From NCBI GenBank assembly GCA_025738555.1, contig JAOVFP010000015.1, positions 558,001 through 622,000 on the forward strand: 64,000 nucleotides of DNA. The letters run 5' to 3'. The position numbers and the translations under genes were made by a program. Below the pieces are notes generated by a model. It was not told where the DNA came from. It ran no database searches and saw only the letters and a program-made list of their open reading frames with translations. This DNA comes from Cyathus striatus. Taxonomy: Eukaryota > Basidiomycota > Agaricomycetes > Agaricales > Nidulariaceae. How positions within the stretch are numbered: position 1 is the first letter of the stretch; each line of letters begins with the position of its first letter. Shown one piece after another: positions 1 through 12,079 of the stretch.

Positions 1-159
1 AGCGGCGCCATAATTATTCAAGACCTCTTCCTTATTGGTGGAACCGGGGGCTTTGTACTGACTCAAACTTCAAAGCAATGCAGACGTGGCATACAGGTAC
101 AGATGGCCAGCGCTTACGAAATCTTCTTATTCACACCTTCCCATAGTCTCCCTGGCCCT

Positions 160-167
160 TTATATAT
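160..167 (+). promoter_or_regulatory. TATA box of first EF-hand/ZZ gene
   Basis: A TTATATAT run lies 51 nt upstream of the chosen ATG at 218. The two paralogues have the same kind of element (CTTCTATATAT) 65-80 nt upstream of their ATGs, which supports both the TATA call and the choice of start codon. Confidence 0.5.
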
Positions 168-217
168 CAGCGACCACAAATCCAGAATCAACCTCGCCTT
201 TCCTACACCTCCATAAC

Positions 218-3200
218 ATGGCTTCGACAGAACCGGAAACGACTCTTCAAGTTCATAATCCTAGTCGTCGGAGTTTGGACGGTGCTATTCACTTGCCTAG
301 CTCTTTTACTCCCGATATTGCTATTGGTTTGGAGAAGCAAGCACTCGATACCATTTACAACGAATCCGACATAGATTACGAAATCGCAAGTTGGGACGAC
401 AACTACAAGGATTTAAGGTTGCTAGTTACTAAAAACGGGAAGCGCGGCGGTGCAAGAAAATGTCTCGATCATATTTCCAGATTGTTGACATTGTTCGGAG
501 GGGTCGCGAAGATACATCCTGTCACAGATGGTGTGCCGTCGTCTATGCGCTCATTACAACAGTACTAACAGAGACTATTTATAGCCTTCGTTTCTTCGTT
601 TAATGCCATCTTAAATCTTTTCAAAGTTTATCTCGACAGTGACAATCAACTTCTGTTCGTCTTTGTATCGGCTGCAGATATGATGCGCCTTCTTCTCGAG
701 TAAGTAACCCTTAATCTTCTTTCAGTTTTCAGTCATAATGTTCTTCAGTGTACGCCGCCTCCCTCGTAGTGAAGTACTTGATAGAAGGTTAGCGGCCGAA
801 AGTGAATTCATTGTAGCAACAACGAAATCTTTTGGGAATTCAATTGACGCATACTACAAAGGAAGAAACGTACTCAGTAAGAAACGAATATCTCCAATAT
901 TATATATTTTAATCATGATGTGACAGCGAAAATCTTTAAATCCGAAGAATGGAATAAGAAGCTAGAAGGGTTTATCGGTGAATATGAAAAGCACAAGGAA
1001 AGCCTTAAAACAGCCCTTCAGATAAATTCGAACCAAGGCCTACAATATATATTCACAAAATTAGATGTTTTAACATCAGATTTCAGGGAGATGAAGCGGG
1101 TAATATCCAGCCAAGAATCAGAGTTTATGAAGGCCATACCAAAGTATATTGACTTAAAAAATCCAGATAGCCTTCGTGAACTCGATGACGAGAAAAAGAA
1201 GCAGTTGATGAATCTTATTGACAGAAGTGACGAGTTGCAAAAAGTAAGCGCGAAGTAGTTGCCGATATATCCGCGTTCTCATTCAACTTACGTACAGGTA
1301 TCCAATGAAAAAGTTGTTAAAGACAAGGAATCTCGAGACTTAGCCTCTATCAAGACTTTTGAGAAGTTAGTGGAAGCCTCAAAATTATCATTCGATGACA
1401 TGTGCAAGGCGAACGAAGACCACTTCAACAAAAAGTTCGATCTTCAGACAATACAAATCGAGAAAGCTATGTCCCGCGTACAGGAGGCTATTGTGGCCGA
1501 ATTAAGGAGTGGAGCGCACACACGCCTCCAACAGACGGTAGATCGTTACGTATGTACTACCTACTGATGATAATCTGACTGCGATGCATGACAGGAGTTG
1601 CAAGATATCTGGAAGGAGATGGTGAGTTTCTTCTTATGGTTCAGCACCTTTAAACAAACCCAGACAACGTAGAAATGGGTATTTTGCGTGGCAAATACGG
1701 AGTTCAGTCTGGCATTATGCGAATATTTCCTCGAGAAATTTTCAGGTGGTGATGATTCACGCTTACCTCACCAGGAGGGTACTGGATTTTCTACAAATAT
1801 TGAAAACCCTAACATGGATCCGAGTGATGATGAGCAGGACAACTCGAATGCAACAGAACCGGCTTCGCGCACTCAGGGAAAAAAGGAGGATCCACACGCT
1901 TGGACCCTAAAATATTTAATTCAGTTCGGAAGTATCATATCTTCTGTGATCGATACAGACAAGACTGGATTTATTAGAACGAGTGAAGCTAATGCATTTA
2001 CGGGACGAATGCCCTCCGGATGGAACTTTGCCGAATGGTGTGTGTACAGTGGCGTAGGTATGATCAAGCTTATAAGCGCCCTACATAATACAGTGAACTT
2101 ATATAATTCTAGGTTGGCGTTTTGAACAACAGCTCTATCAAGAACGAATCTATCAACTGATTGAATCATGTATCCATCAAGGCATGTTAGGTATGTCGGT
2201 AGCTTTTACAGGATCGTTTACGTTGCAACTATTAAACTGTTATTATAGTATTACCAAAGAACCGCAAGCACATCAAATCGATTTTCCACCTAGATGGTTT
2301 TACGGAACTGCTCATACTTGCAAAAGGACCAGTGCTTGGAGAAATTGAAATAGCTGCTCAACTTCGGGAACTGGTTTATAGGTATTCTAAAGAAAAGGAT
2401 ATAGTATTTCGCGAAAAGTTGTCGAAACTGAACTACGACATTGATGCTGAAAATACTTTTGGGCTAATTGGCGATGATAACGCATTAGAGACGGTAAAAT
2501 TCTAAGCTTCGATATATATATTAATACTAACAGTTCCTTGCTTTTAGTACATCCTACAGTTGATCACTCTACTGCTCGAGAACCTACTGAAATTCCTCTA
2601 CATTGCAGAGACTACAGTCTTTGATCTCGCAGATTTGGATAAAATTATTATTAGCTTCCGAAACGTGCATCAAGAGGTTATAAAGAATTTCTTGAATTTT
2701 TATTTGAGTGAGTGTTTTCGTTCTAAACGTGATAGGTAACATTGTGTGATCATATTTGTCGCTATTTTAGAAACCATACTTAAACTTAATGAAGAAGGTT
2801 AATTAATGAACAAGTCATTCGCGACGTGAAACTGATCCTAATTATCCAGAGGGTATTGTTGCGTTAACATCGCATTATGGTGGTCTTTATCTGGGGTTAT
2901 ATCATCTATATTTTGAAACATCCGACTTGGACGAGACGACAACCGACGATGTCAATAAGCACCTTCTTACAAATGAAATACTAAAGGAATTCCCACTCCC
3001 TACGAACGATAGTATTATAAACAGCGGAAAGCAACCTACCAAACCTGACAATGAGCAACCTGAATGCGACAATAATTGTGATCCCTTGAGCGAAGTTCTC
3101 CCGCAGATATACCACTCGTATGATTTTATATGGTTGCATTGCTATTTTTAAACATTATGTACTAAATCTCCACTTTTAGGACAAGGTTTTGTGATATTTG

Positions 3201-4231
3201 CGAACCTAAACCTAAAACCGGATCTATTAGTGGGAAGGCTTGTATTAGTGGGAAGGCTTGTTATACCTGCCTCGAATGTCCAGGTGCGCGTATCAACCAC
3301 TATCTATTTTATTAATACCAACATGCTGTATGTCACAGATTTCGACATGTGTGCGGAATGTCAAACCCTCCCGGACGAAAGAAAAACCAACAATGAGCAC
3401 AAAATAACCCATCCTATGTATAAACATTATTACGATATCAGTTACGCAGTAGCAATACTGTGGACAACGAAAATTGCAAAAGTACATCTGGACGAATTCA
3501 AACTTCGTCGAACACAAACTAGAATAACCAGTCGTTTCTCATCTTCAAATGCTATCATATGTAAGCGATGCGATAGTCCGATTGACGTAGCTGCCGACGA
3601 GATGTATATTTGTCTGCAACACAACTGTCACAGTAAGTCGTCCTGTGTATATAAGAAAGGACCGCAGTAATATAACATCCTTTCAGACTACTATATATGC
3701 AAAATATGCGAGTCTCTGATGTCGGATAAAATTTCGGAAACAAAGCTTAACGAAGACCCACCATTAAAGGACGAGGGACACAGTTGGTGGCATACTACAC
3801 TACTTGTACCTCCCGATGACTCAGTGGATGAAACAAGCGATTCGGATTCTTTCTCCGAGTCTGGCTCTGCTGCGGCTGATGCCAGACCTAAACCAACAAC
3901 AGAAAAAGCGTCGGTAGCTGTGGAATCTATGGAATCAGACTCAGAGGAGGAACCACCAGTGGCTTTCAAAGAAAAGTTCTCAGCACTTCAATCCAAATCT
4001 GATCTCGTAGATGATACCCTCAAACGAATGGAATCAAATATGGAAGATTTGAAGAAAAAAACAGAGGAGATGAACGCAACGGTGTCAGTGTTTAAATTAG
4101 CATATTCCAACGTACGTTTGAGCGCACCAAAATGGTTTCATGGAGCATTCACCGTCTGGCTTCTGGCGCGATATATTCCTAACATTTATTTCGCGTTAAT
4201 TATCGGTGCTGGCTACTTTATCTATTGCTAG
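218..4231 (+). CDS. EF-hand/ZZ-type zinc-finger tail-anchored protein, copy 1 (15 exons)
   Basis: Proposed join: 218-530, 585-699, 749-876, 927-1243, 1298-1537, 1595-1621, 1673-2057, 2113-2190, 2249-2493, 2548-2707, 2771-2797, 2850-3117, 3180-3283, 3339-3632, 3687-4231, giving 1081 aa. All introns are GT-AG and were placed by frame and by alignment to the paralogues at 37078 and 48578. Visible parts: a helical N-terminal third resembling the fungal STAND N-terminal (Goodbye-like) region; one canonical EF-hand loop, DTDKTGFIRTSE, at about 474-485; a ZZ-type finger at about 768-850 (CDIC, CLEC, DFDMCAEC, then His residues); a second Cys cluster (CxxC...C...C...CxxC) at about 875-910; an HxWWHTxLLVPP motif; an acidic linker; a coiled coil at about 978-1030; and one C-terminal membrane segment (ARYIPNIYFAL). 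The architecture resembles poorly characterised Agaricomycete proteins annotated only as EF-hand domain-containing. Calcium sensing at a membrane is inference. The first ATG of the long ORF (86) is rejected because it lies upstream of the TATA box. Confidence 0.85.
3226..3261 (+). repeat. 18-bp in-frame tandem duplication inside the ZZ finger
   Basis: The unit ATTAGTGGGAAGGCTTGT occurs twice back to back (3226-3243 and 3244-3261) and adds the residues ISGKAC between the first and second Cys pairs of the ZZ finger. The two paralogues lack the duplication. Confidence 0.9.
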
Positions 4232-4408
4232 GGTGAGCGGGTGATTCGTTAAAGATAAGGTCGACTGACTGAAGAGTCCGTTGTAGCTTTCACTTTTTTA
4301 GGCTACGGCTTTATTCAGAATGCTTCTGGTAAATGTGTAACACAGTGTCTTGTAACGTTGTTCATATTTGAAATAACGGTGTTCCATTCACAATATTGTC
4401 TGAGTATA

Positions 4409-6656
4409 CTACCGCTTCACCATCCTTCTTCCCCTCTTCAGCCTCACTGATCCCACCACATTAAACCAATGCCCCCCAAAATAAAGCATATTACACTCAA
4501 ACCTCGTCCAATGACTAGGCATCGGCGTTTCATGCTCGTTCCAGTGGGGAGGCGCAACCGCTGTGAAAGGACGCGGCCGCTGACTAAGCTCACAGCCACC
4601 CAATAAGTGTGAAATCGTTAACGCATGCACTGCATGCGCCAATATCATACTTTACCTTCCATCGTTGCCAAATTGTTGCTCTCGTAGTTCCACCAATATT
4701 AACTATCGTATAGGTATTATGTCATCAATAGCAGAAGTAGACTACATTTTAGTAAGTAAAATAATAAGAGTTACTATGCCATATCGTCATGATAGTCTGA
4801 TTCATATAGTAGGTCTGTGATAGCGCTCTGCTGCTCCCAGAAGCCACTACAAGCTGTTCCTCATAGCTTCTGGAAGCCGTATCAGTCCTTGATAGATATA
4901 TTTCAACAGCTTTCTTCAGTACGGTGCACCTCTGCTTTTGATTGCGCATTTTTGATGTCATGGGAACTCTCACAATCTGCCATGTTCAAGTTCTTCTCAT
5001 GTTCTTGGTGTAAATTTAACTGCTGGTTTAGCTCCGCCATTCTCATGGTTTCGTTTATTGATGAAATGTCAGGAATTAGGTTCTTCGCTGTCTTGCCTAT
5101 CTCTTGAACCTTAAGGTCGTTCTTTGCTGGTTTGCAAGACGAGCAGCATTGGCAACCTCTAGAGTAGCTTGTTGCTTTCTGGTCCTTCCTTTGGTCTTCT
5201 TTTTGTATGTTCTACCCATTTTCGTGTATCAGTACAACAAACGATGCAGAGCCAAGGTCCAGGAAGTGCAATGAAGAGTAGAAAAGGTGTTTCTCGGGGG
5301 ATGTAGCTCTGTTCCGTTTCAATTCCGTTGCGCGCGACACCAACTATGTGTATTACATAAGTAATAAAAGACTCGCAAATGTGCTCATCAGTAAGAACGG
5401 TATTATAGCACACAGACTCATGGTACAAAAAAACTACTTAGGCATATATGATCATACATACATTGTAAAGGAGATGTTTGAAGATTTTTAGGTCCCAAAA
5501 GTGATGGCAGTTCCCACGCTTTGGGCGAATAATATGTTGTATCATATCGAGTCTAGTTTATCACCTATTGCTTGAAATGTTTTATAACTTTGTGTATATG
5601 TTCTACATATAGTGCCTCATAGGAGTGTAAGTTTTCGTTATTATATAATTATTCAATAGCGTGTTATAAGCTATTTCCTTATAAATATGCACTCTCATTC
5701 TGAGATGAATAAATTGAATTATATAATTCCTTCTGGGTCCCGGAATGCCACGATTCTTCTCCACGCTATAGTATACATGCCATGAAATCCACACCCAAAG
5801 TTATATGAATGTGCTCACATCCAACTATGCAAAATTTAAGGCTTAATATTCATCACACTGAATTGGCATGTGTGCTTCTTTCTCTACTATAGAATATTAC
5901 TGTATAATTGAGACAATGACAGCTTTTATGCACACCATTTGGCTACAGAAATACTTCTACATATATTAATGAAGTAGCATCGCATTATATTCATCTATAG
6001 AGAAAATATAACAACATTTCTGAATCTCACAGCATTGAAAATGAGGAAGAATTATTTTTATAGCACCATATCTTTATACTGGAATGTCCTTTCTATTTTA
6101 TATTTTTACATAATGTATATTATCTTTAGAAATCCAAATTCCCATGATATCATAATGACAATCCTACTACGGAGACTTTTATGAGCAAATTAGTAAGGTA
6201 TATCACAACATGCTATGATTTAAACAAAATTTAAATCTGTGATCCGGTAGAATACATTATATATTACGCATAACCAAAGTTTGAAAGAATTCGATGGAAT
6301 TTTGGATGTGTGATACGTCAAACTAGGCAATGGACTATTCCCCATATACATGGGAACTGCCATCACTTTTAGGACCCGCGTGTACATGACTCAAAAAAGT
6401 GCCTCCGCTCATTCAATCGACATGCATGTCCTAGGCATGCGCTAAGCATGTCATAGCATGACTTTTTGTTTTTACTAAGGGTCATTGCGCCTCCCCAGTT
6501 CCAGAACGCCAAAATCCGATCAGGGGCCGAAGGTCTTTTCACTTGTTCGCGAAATTTGCGCGAAATCGTATAGTGGCTTATACCGCTGAGGGCTGTTTGT
6601 TCATTATAGATGTCTTTCTCAGTTACCATGCGATTTATGATGTGGTTTTTCTGCAT
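4409..6656 (-). pseudogene. Relic of acyltransferase 3' exon, split by a TIR element
   Basis: On the minus strand two pieces match the second exon of the intact acyltransferase at 59509-61008. 6505-6656 encodes a stretch like FREQVKxPSAP followed by an FWN. 4409-4537 continues with EHETPMPSHWTRFE, matching EHEIPMSSHWTRFE. The reading passes cleanly from one piece to the other when the insertion at 4545-6497 and one copy of its GTTCCAG duplication are removed. The rest of the exon is eroded by stops and substitutions, and the HxxxD catalytic exon is absent from this strand. It is a dead copy of the acyltransferase that follows the EF-hand/ZZ gene in block 3. Confidence 0.75.
4545..6497. mobile_element. 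1.95-kb non-autonomous TIR element inside the acyltransferase relic
   Basis: It begins TGGGGAGGCGCAA and ends with the exact reverse complement, a perfect 13-bp terminal inverted repeat. Both sides are flanked by GTTCCAG (4538-4544 and 6498-6504). The gene relic reads continuously across the empty site. No transposase or other convincing protein is visible inside, and the interior is AT-rich and non-coding. Confidence 0.75.
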
Positions 6657-6699
6657 TGAAGTACAGAGAATTCATACCCTGGTGTCTCGGCATAAGCCC

Positions 6700-6975
6700 C
6701 GCTCATTACCATAATGGAAGGGATTATGGCGTGTCCGAGTAACGCGAAGCGCCAGGAAGCACCTGGGAAGCACCCTCGTCGGACACTACAACCTACACAA
6801 TGGTTACAACCTGCCACCACGTTGCCGTATATGCACATTCGGGGTGGTGCAACATAACTAACATACCTAACAAATACCAGCTATTCCTTCCAAAAAATAC
6901 CACTCACATCGAACGTCTCAACACAACATATCAATGCTTCATGGGCTTCTTCATGTGGTATCCGAACGAGTGAGT
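6700..6975 (+). pseudogene. Decayed 5' part of a second acyltransferase relic
   Basis: On the plus strand this resembles the leader and first codons of the acyltransferase at 62288. The shared pieces run in the same order: GTAACGCGAAGCGCC, then GGTTACAACCTGCCACCACG, then a stretch corresponding to FPKQYTLLSN and the QQS-VF-GL region. The reading frame is destroyed by substitutions and indels. With the opposite-strand 3' relic next to it, this mimics the head-to-head acyltransferase pair of 59.5-63.8 kb. Confidence 0.5.
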
Positions 6976-7085
6976 GAGCAACATGAATCGGTAAGAAAAG
7001 TGAAGGAACAGGAACAGGAACAACGACGAAGCAGAAGGTGAAGACCGAAGAAGACACGACTCAATACAAGAGCCAATAAACGTAC

Positions 7086-8887
7086 CTTCTCAACCTCCCT
7101 CATCATCGCTACCTAACCCCCCAAATCAGCCCACAAAATATAAAAAAGAAAAACATACAGAAACCAACTCGTACAAAAGCTCTGCCTCAATACACGCCGT
7201 CCTTTTATCAAGCTCACGGATAGTAGCGGGATGTTAAGTTGGTAGCATGTCAGTAAAGATAAATATAAGACAGTGTAAGAGATAGAGGAAGGAATGAAAA
7301 GATAGGATACGAGTAACCAGAAACAGTCCACGTACCAGTAACTTTCCCAACCCCACCCTCCCTCTCAACAGCCCCAACGCCTTCAGCAGCGAACACTCTC
7401 TTCTTAGGGTTCCTACCTACCGGATCGCGCTTCGCCTGTGCACTGAGCAAGAATACGGGGTAGAGTATACGTAGGTGGGTTAGTTGGATGTGCAGTGGTT
7501 GTGTTTGGGATAAATTAATCTGGGAAGGCGTTATTATCAGTTATATATGTCGGGAGGGAGTAAAGAAAAGGAAGGAATGGGAAAGAATGAGAGAATGAGA
7601 GAAGAAAGAACGAACCTTAACAATCCCATCCCCACCCAGACTCTCCAACCCACCCGAATCCAATGGCGCATGGAGCTCTCTAAGGTATACCGCTGCGTTC
7701 GGTGTGTCTTCTGCGTATGTGTGGTATAGCACTGTAAGAACGAGGAGATGGATTAAAAGGGAAGTTTCTGCTTTCGTCTTTGGCCTTGGTTTCGGGTCCG
7801 TTGTAAGAGACGAAGGCGGTTTGGGATCAGCTTTAGAGCTGGGTTTGGTGTCCTTCGACATAGGTTTGATATCCTTCGAAGAGGGTTTGGCGTCCTTCGA
7901 GGTAGGCTTCGTATCATCCCCCACTGACTTGGCATTATACTTCCCCTTCGCACTCTCCACCGCCTTCACAACATCCACACCAAACACCCCCTCAGCATCC
8001 CTAACAGCCGCACCCACCTCCGCCCATCTCCCAAACGTAACAAGCACACGCACACGTAGAACATGCGTGAGGAGCACAATCTCCCTATGCGCGTTGCGCG
8101 AAGCGAGGGATTGAAGGGTGTGTATTGCGCTTAGTGCCTTTATGCCTGCTGTCGACATCGAAGTGGAAGAGGAAGAAGTTGATGTAGAAGGGGACGAGGT
8201 AGACGAGGAAGAGAATTCATCCAAATGTGCATTCACGAGACCCAAATGCGTCGTATATACCATCCACGCTGGATCACTTGGCATATAAAACGTCATAAGC
8301 AATCTCTTGAGTGAGGTAGTTATCTTTCTCGGGTTCGCTCTCGATGAAGGGAGGAGCGTGGAGAGGTGTGTTAGGTGGGGGGTGTACAGTCGTAATTTTG
8401 GATGCTATTCCACAAGTCAGCTTCAACGACGAGGAAAGAAGGAAAGAGAGAAACAAACCTTCTGAGCAATCATCAAAGCCTTCATAATACCCTTCTCCAC
8501 CTCCCCCTCAACCGCACCCCTCGTCGTCTCATCCACCCTATCCAATCCCAAAATCCTCAGCCCTATCTCGACCAAGGCAGTCCAAGCGCGGCATTCGACG
8601 TCCCTATCGACAGGTAACGAGAGACACTTATGTAGTGCCATAGGTGCGAGATGAAGCGACCTCGCATGGTGTGGTGTCCCAGGTGGCTGCACGAGCAGCG
8701 CCGGGAGCGCAAGAAGTAGCTGAGGCGCCGGGAGTGGGGCAGGGCCAGAGCTTACCACCGTCCCCCCTTCTGCCTTAACTTGCTGAACGAGAGAAGGAGA
8801 CTGGGGAGACGAAGAGGGCGTAATGATACGTTGTCGTTTGAGTGGGCGCGGACTGTCAGTCGACGTGGAAGGATGCTTGCTCATCAT
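7086..8887 (-). CDS. Cohesin loading factor Scc4/Mau2-like, N-terminal part (3' end apparently lost)
   Basis: Proposed minus-strand exons: 8459-8887, 7616-8404, 7336-7519, a short exon near 7150-7215 with uncertain edges, and 7086-7112. The first joins are GT-AG and in frame (143 and 263 codons). The protein shows a Ser/Pro/basic N-terminus, then helical TPR-like segments: ALHKCLSLP, DVECRAWTALVEIGLRI, IMKALMIAQKHPKLRLY, MPSDPAWMVY, then a Lys/Ser/Pro-rich low-complexity tract, and LTHLRILYPVFLLSAQAKRD. These match, from memory, fungal Scc4/Mau2 proteins, the TPR partner of Scc2 that loads cohesin on chromatin. That family is usually about 600-700 aa; here about 500 codons can be placed and the C-terminal TPR region is not found before the acyltransferase relic. 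It may be a truncated pseudogene. The start is the ATG at 8887; an upstream in-frame ATG at 9001 is less likely. Confidence 0.6.
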
Positions 8888-9250
8888 GGGTGACGATGAA
8901 GACCAGACGGGCGCGTGAATCGTGTGATGGAGTGAATGGAAGGTAATGAATGTGGGTGTGTCACGCTGGGTGTTGTGACATGGCGCGTTTTTTTGTTTCA
9001 AGTTGTTTGTTATTGTGTCACATCGTGTGGAAGGCGCTTGTGAGCGGTCTTTGTTCTGTAATGGTTCATCGTTGCAACGTTCATTGTGTTAACCTTTAAA
9101 TAATAAAAAAGCTCTATCCCTGAGGTTTAAAAGATGTACAACAATTTTTCATCATGTTGAAGTTGGGCGCTCGAGCGACTGAGCCTCTACATCTTGTTCG
9201 AAACTCAAGCTACATCAGGAAACACGGATTTAGCAACATTGATAAGCGCC
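8820..9250. repeat. Segmental duplication: Mau2 5' end and upstream region (partner near 44.2-45.9 kb)
   Basis: The start of the Mau2-like gene and its upstream DNA recur, diverged, at 44190-44351 and 45581-45880. Shared pieces in the same order are GTTTGAGTGGGC, GTCGACGTGGA, GGCGCGTGAA, GATGGAG(C/T)GAATGGAAG, GTGACA-GGCGC-TTTTTTGTTTC and GAGCCTCTAC/GAACCTCTAC. Short related remnants occur near 41090-41210 and 47640-47710. Confidence 0.65.
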
Positions 9251-10848
9251 AAGTGCCCTAGCCGATATTGATCGTCGGCTGCTTATGCCGCACCGCATAG
9301 TTGATATAGCATTCCATAGAATATGAGATGGTTGCTGTAGCTCGACATACACATAGTGAAATGTTTATAGTTTCTGTAACCTTGCAGGTATGATACATTG
9401 ACTTTGTATATCTTCATATTTTGTAGGTGACACTATGTAAAACATTATAGTTAAGCTATAATATCTTATAGACTATACAAATATTCCATTTTGCTATTCT
9501 GAAAAATCATTACAGCTTGAAGATTGAAATATTGAAGAACTAAATAAAATTTTGTATGCACCACTAAGAGACATCAAACTTCAATGATCGTCGATGCACG
9601 CGATTTTGCTGTCACATGACTATGTCAACGATCGAATTTTTGTTTGTTTGTTTACCCATTCTGGTTTAGCCCTTCGGAGTTTCGACTCGTTCTTGTCTCG
9701 CAACAACATTCCTTTCTTTCCGCCGCCAACTCCCCCTCCCTACTCCCTCACTCACATTTACCTCTTTCCTCCCCTGCTCACTATCTGCCCATATCACATA
9801 CTCATCTTTTCAGACAGCATGTATGCCTGGCAAGAGTGTATGTGCTTGAATGTCACGTAAGTGTTCTATTTCACCTTTTGAAATCTGTTAACACTATCGT
9901 GTTTCTCCAGTGATTCATCATAGTATCCCTTTTCAAATGTGCCTTGGCATACTGGAGGATTGCGCATGTGGTTGATCCTGCTAGTTTATATAATGGGAGG
10001 TATGCTGGATGTGTTGGTGCAAGTGCATCGCTTATGTCTGAGAGGTGGAGGTGGTTTATTGAGTTTATCCTACCACGAGACGGTGTAAGTGCTGTACTTA
10101 CCCTCAGTTTTCCTTCGCTAATCATTTCAGTAGTATTCTATCTTAGTACTGTTTATCTTTATCGTCTCGTCTTGGATAGCAGGGTATGTTATCCTGCAAT
10201 CTCTTAGTTAACTTTTCGCTCATTTACTTTCACAGGTTCATATGTGTTTGTCTAGTCATTTTGCGATACATTTATTTATTGTGAGTGTTTTATTTGTAGT
10301 GAAGCATCGAACTCTGGGCTGTGGCCACTGAGGAAGGGGGGTATTATGGACGTTGTACGTTCCAAGGATGTACATACTTTTTATTGAGTCATGTACATGA
10401 GTAGCATACAAAATATATTTGCTCGATCTGATTTATTATTGCCGAGTGTCGTTATTAACAGAGAACAGCAATGCATCATATGATAGTAATAGGTATATGA
10501 TATGATATAAACTACAATTGCCTATATACACCATATAGTGCGATACATCGGTTGATGACATATCCTTAGGCACAATTAAGTAGATCCACAGAGACAGTCA
10601 GCTTGGCTATCTCAATCTATCTAGATCTATGATAGTTTAGCGGGTTGCTATACAGGTCTATCAAACGGGGACTTGTCTAGCCGACTACACGTGCTATACA
10701 GTCTATGTAATACTACATCACCTTGCCATTTTTTCCTGATGTAATCGCGAATACAACATCCCAAATCCAACACAATCAAGCATACACCCCATTCAAAAGG
10801 TTTATGACTATGAAAAGTCGTATACCCAGCGCAAATTATGAGATATTG
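9251..10848. other. Non-coding AT-rich stretch
   Basis: No ORF here resembles a known protein, and no intron-exon structure could be built. The final part (about 10770-10848) aligns with 45880-45940 and belongs to the duplicated block that the 1,215-bp element interrupts. Confidence 0.5.
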
Positions 10849-10856
10849 TAAGTTAC

Positions 10857-12071
10857 TAGGCAACGTCATGGGTAACCCATGGGTGTCTGAAGCTCGACCC
10901 GTACCCATACCCACGCCAACCTGTACCCATTCCCACGGGTACGGGTGCTCACGGGTGTCACAACCCATGGGTTTTACTAATACTTACGTATTTCAGAATT
11001 TGAATAAATATATAATGAATTAATTCATATCACCTGAAGCAGATGTACGATAATCTTGTGTAATAGCTTATTTTGTACGTAAACAGGACTAGTATTCGTA
11101 CACTAGCACATGCAATGTTTGAGTGAAAGCAGCTGCTTTTATTGTGCTATTTCCTGAATATAGGAGATATAAAATGCTTATTTCGTAGTACTTGAACCAG
11201 ATGTGCGAATGTCCTGTATAATAGCTCATTTTGTACGTATACTACACGGGTATTCGTACGCAAATATTAGAGGGAGTTGAATGAACACTACTGCCTATAT
11301 CGCACTATCTCCAGAATATAAGAGATACAGAATGTCTATTTCGTAGCACTTGAACCAGATGTACCAATGTTATGTATACTAGTTCATTTTGTACATAGGC
11401 AACATGGGTATAAGTACGCGAAAATACGAAGGAGTCGAGCGATAACTGTTGGTTGTATCATACCATCTTCAGAACATAGGAAATTCTACAAAACATAGAA
11501 AAATATTAAATAAACATGTATCATGTACAATACATGGTGATATGGAGCATGAAATTTAGTGCATGTACAATGCAATGTGTCTGTAAAAATACAAAAGGTG
11601 TGAGTGTGATATAGAGGAGGAATCCCAATTTCTGTGTACTGGGGAAGAGGCAGACATTATTATTTATAGAACCTAAACGAGATGGCCATAAAATATGAAT
11701 GTAGAGTCGTTATGACCGTACAGCAATACGCTATCCATATCCATAATATCAAAGAAATACAAAACGAATTGGAGTAGTGACGTTAATTTGAATGAATTGC
11801 ATCTAGATATATCACCTAAGCTCAACCCTGCGAGCTGAACAAAATGCGAAACCGAGGTTTTGCTTTAAACACAAGCACCAATTATATTAATATACACCAT
11901 AACCTTATTCAAACTACTACTGTTGCAAAAGTATTATCATTCACATTTTTATTCAATGAACTCCTACGGGTACCTGCGGGTTACGGGTCTTCAAGACCTG
12001 ACCCGTACCCGTACCCGCCGTTACCCTTACCCGTGACCCGTGCGGGTATGGCATACCCATGCATTTGCCTA
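10857..12071 (-). mobile_element. hAT-like non-autonomous element, copy A (1,215 bp)
   Basis: The ends are TAGGCAACG...TTTGCCTA with imperfect inverted repeats (TAGGCAA-CATGGGTA). A perfect 8-bp target duplication TAAGTTAC flanks it (10849-10856 and 12072-12079), the size produced by hAT transposases. Both ends carry dense arrays of ACGGGTA/TACCCGT motifs. The interior has three 158-bp tandem units and no transposase. A nearly identical inverted copy of exactly the same length lies at 52868-54082. The diverged paralogous segment near 45930 lacks the insertion. Confidence 0.85.
11030..11500. repeat. Three 158-bp tandem units inside hAT-like copy A
   Basis: The landmark CAGATGT(A/G)C recurs at 11041, 11199 and 11357 (spacing exactly 158 bp), each followed by a diverged TTTTGTAC(G/A)TA block and a short A/T-rich tail. 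The same array is present in reverse in copy B at about 53440-53910. Confidence 0.75.
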
Positions 12072-12079
12072 TAAGTTAC

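Noticed and set aside
86..217. Upstream extension of EF-hand/ZZ copy 1 to ATG 86
   Set aside because: It spans the TATA box, and the extra residues have no counterpart in the paralogues.
7547..8114. Plus-strand frames opposite the Mau2-like gene
   Set aside because: The minus strand shows family similarity and proper splice sites; the plus frames are shadows, including a low-complexity shadow of the Lys/Ser/Pro tract.
9969..9983. GGTTGATCCTGCTAG, like the 5' end of 18S rRNA
   Set aside because: Only about 15 nt match; the surrounding sequence is not rRNA.
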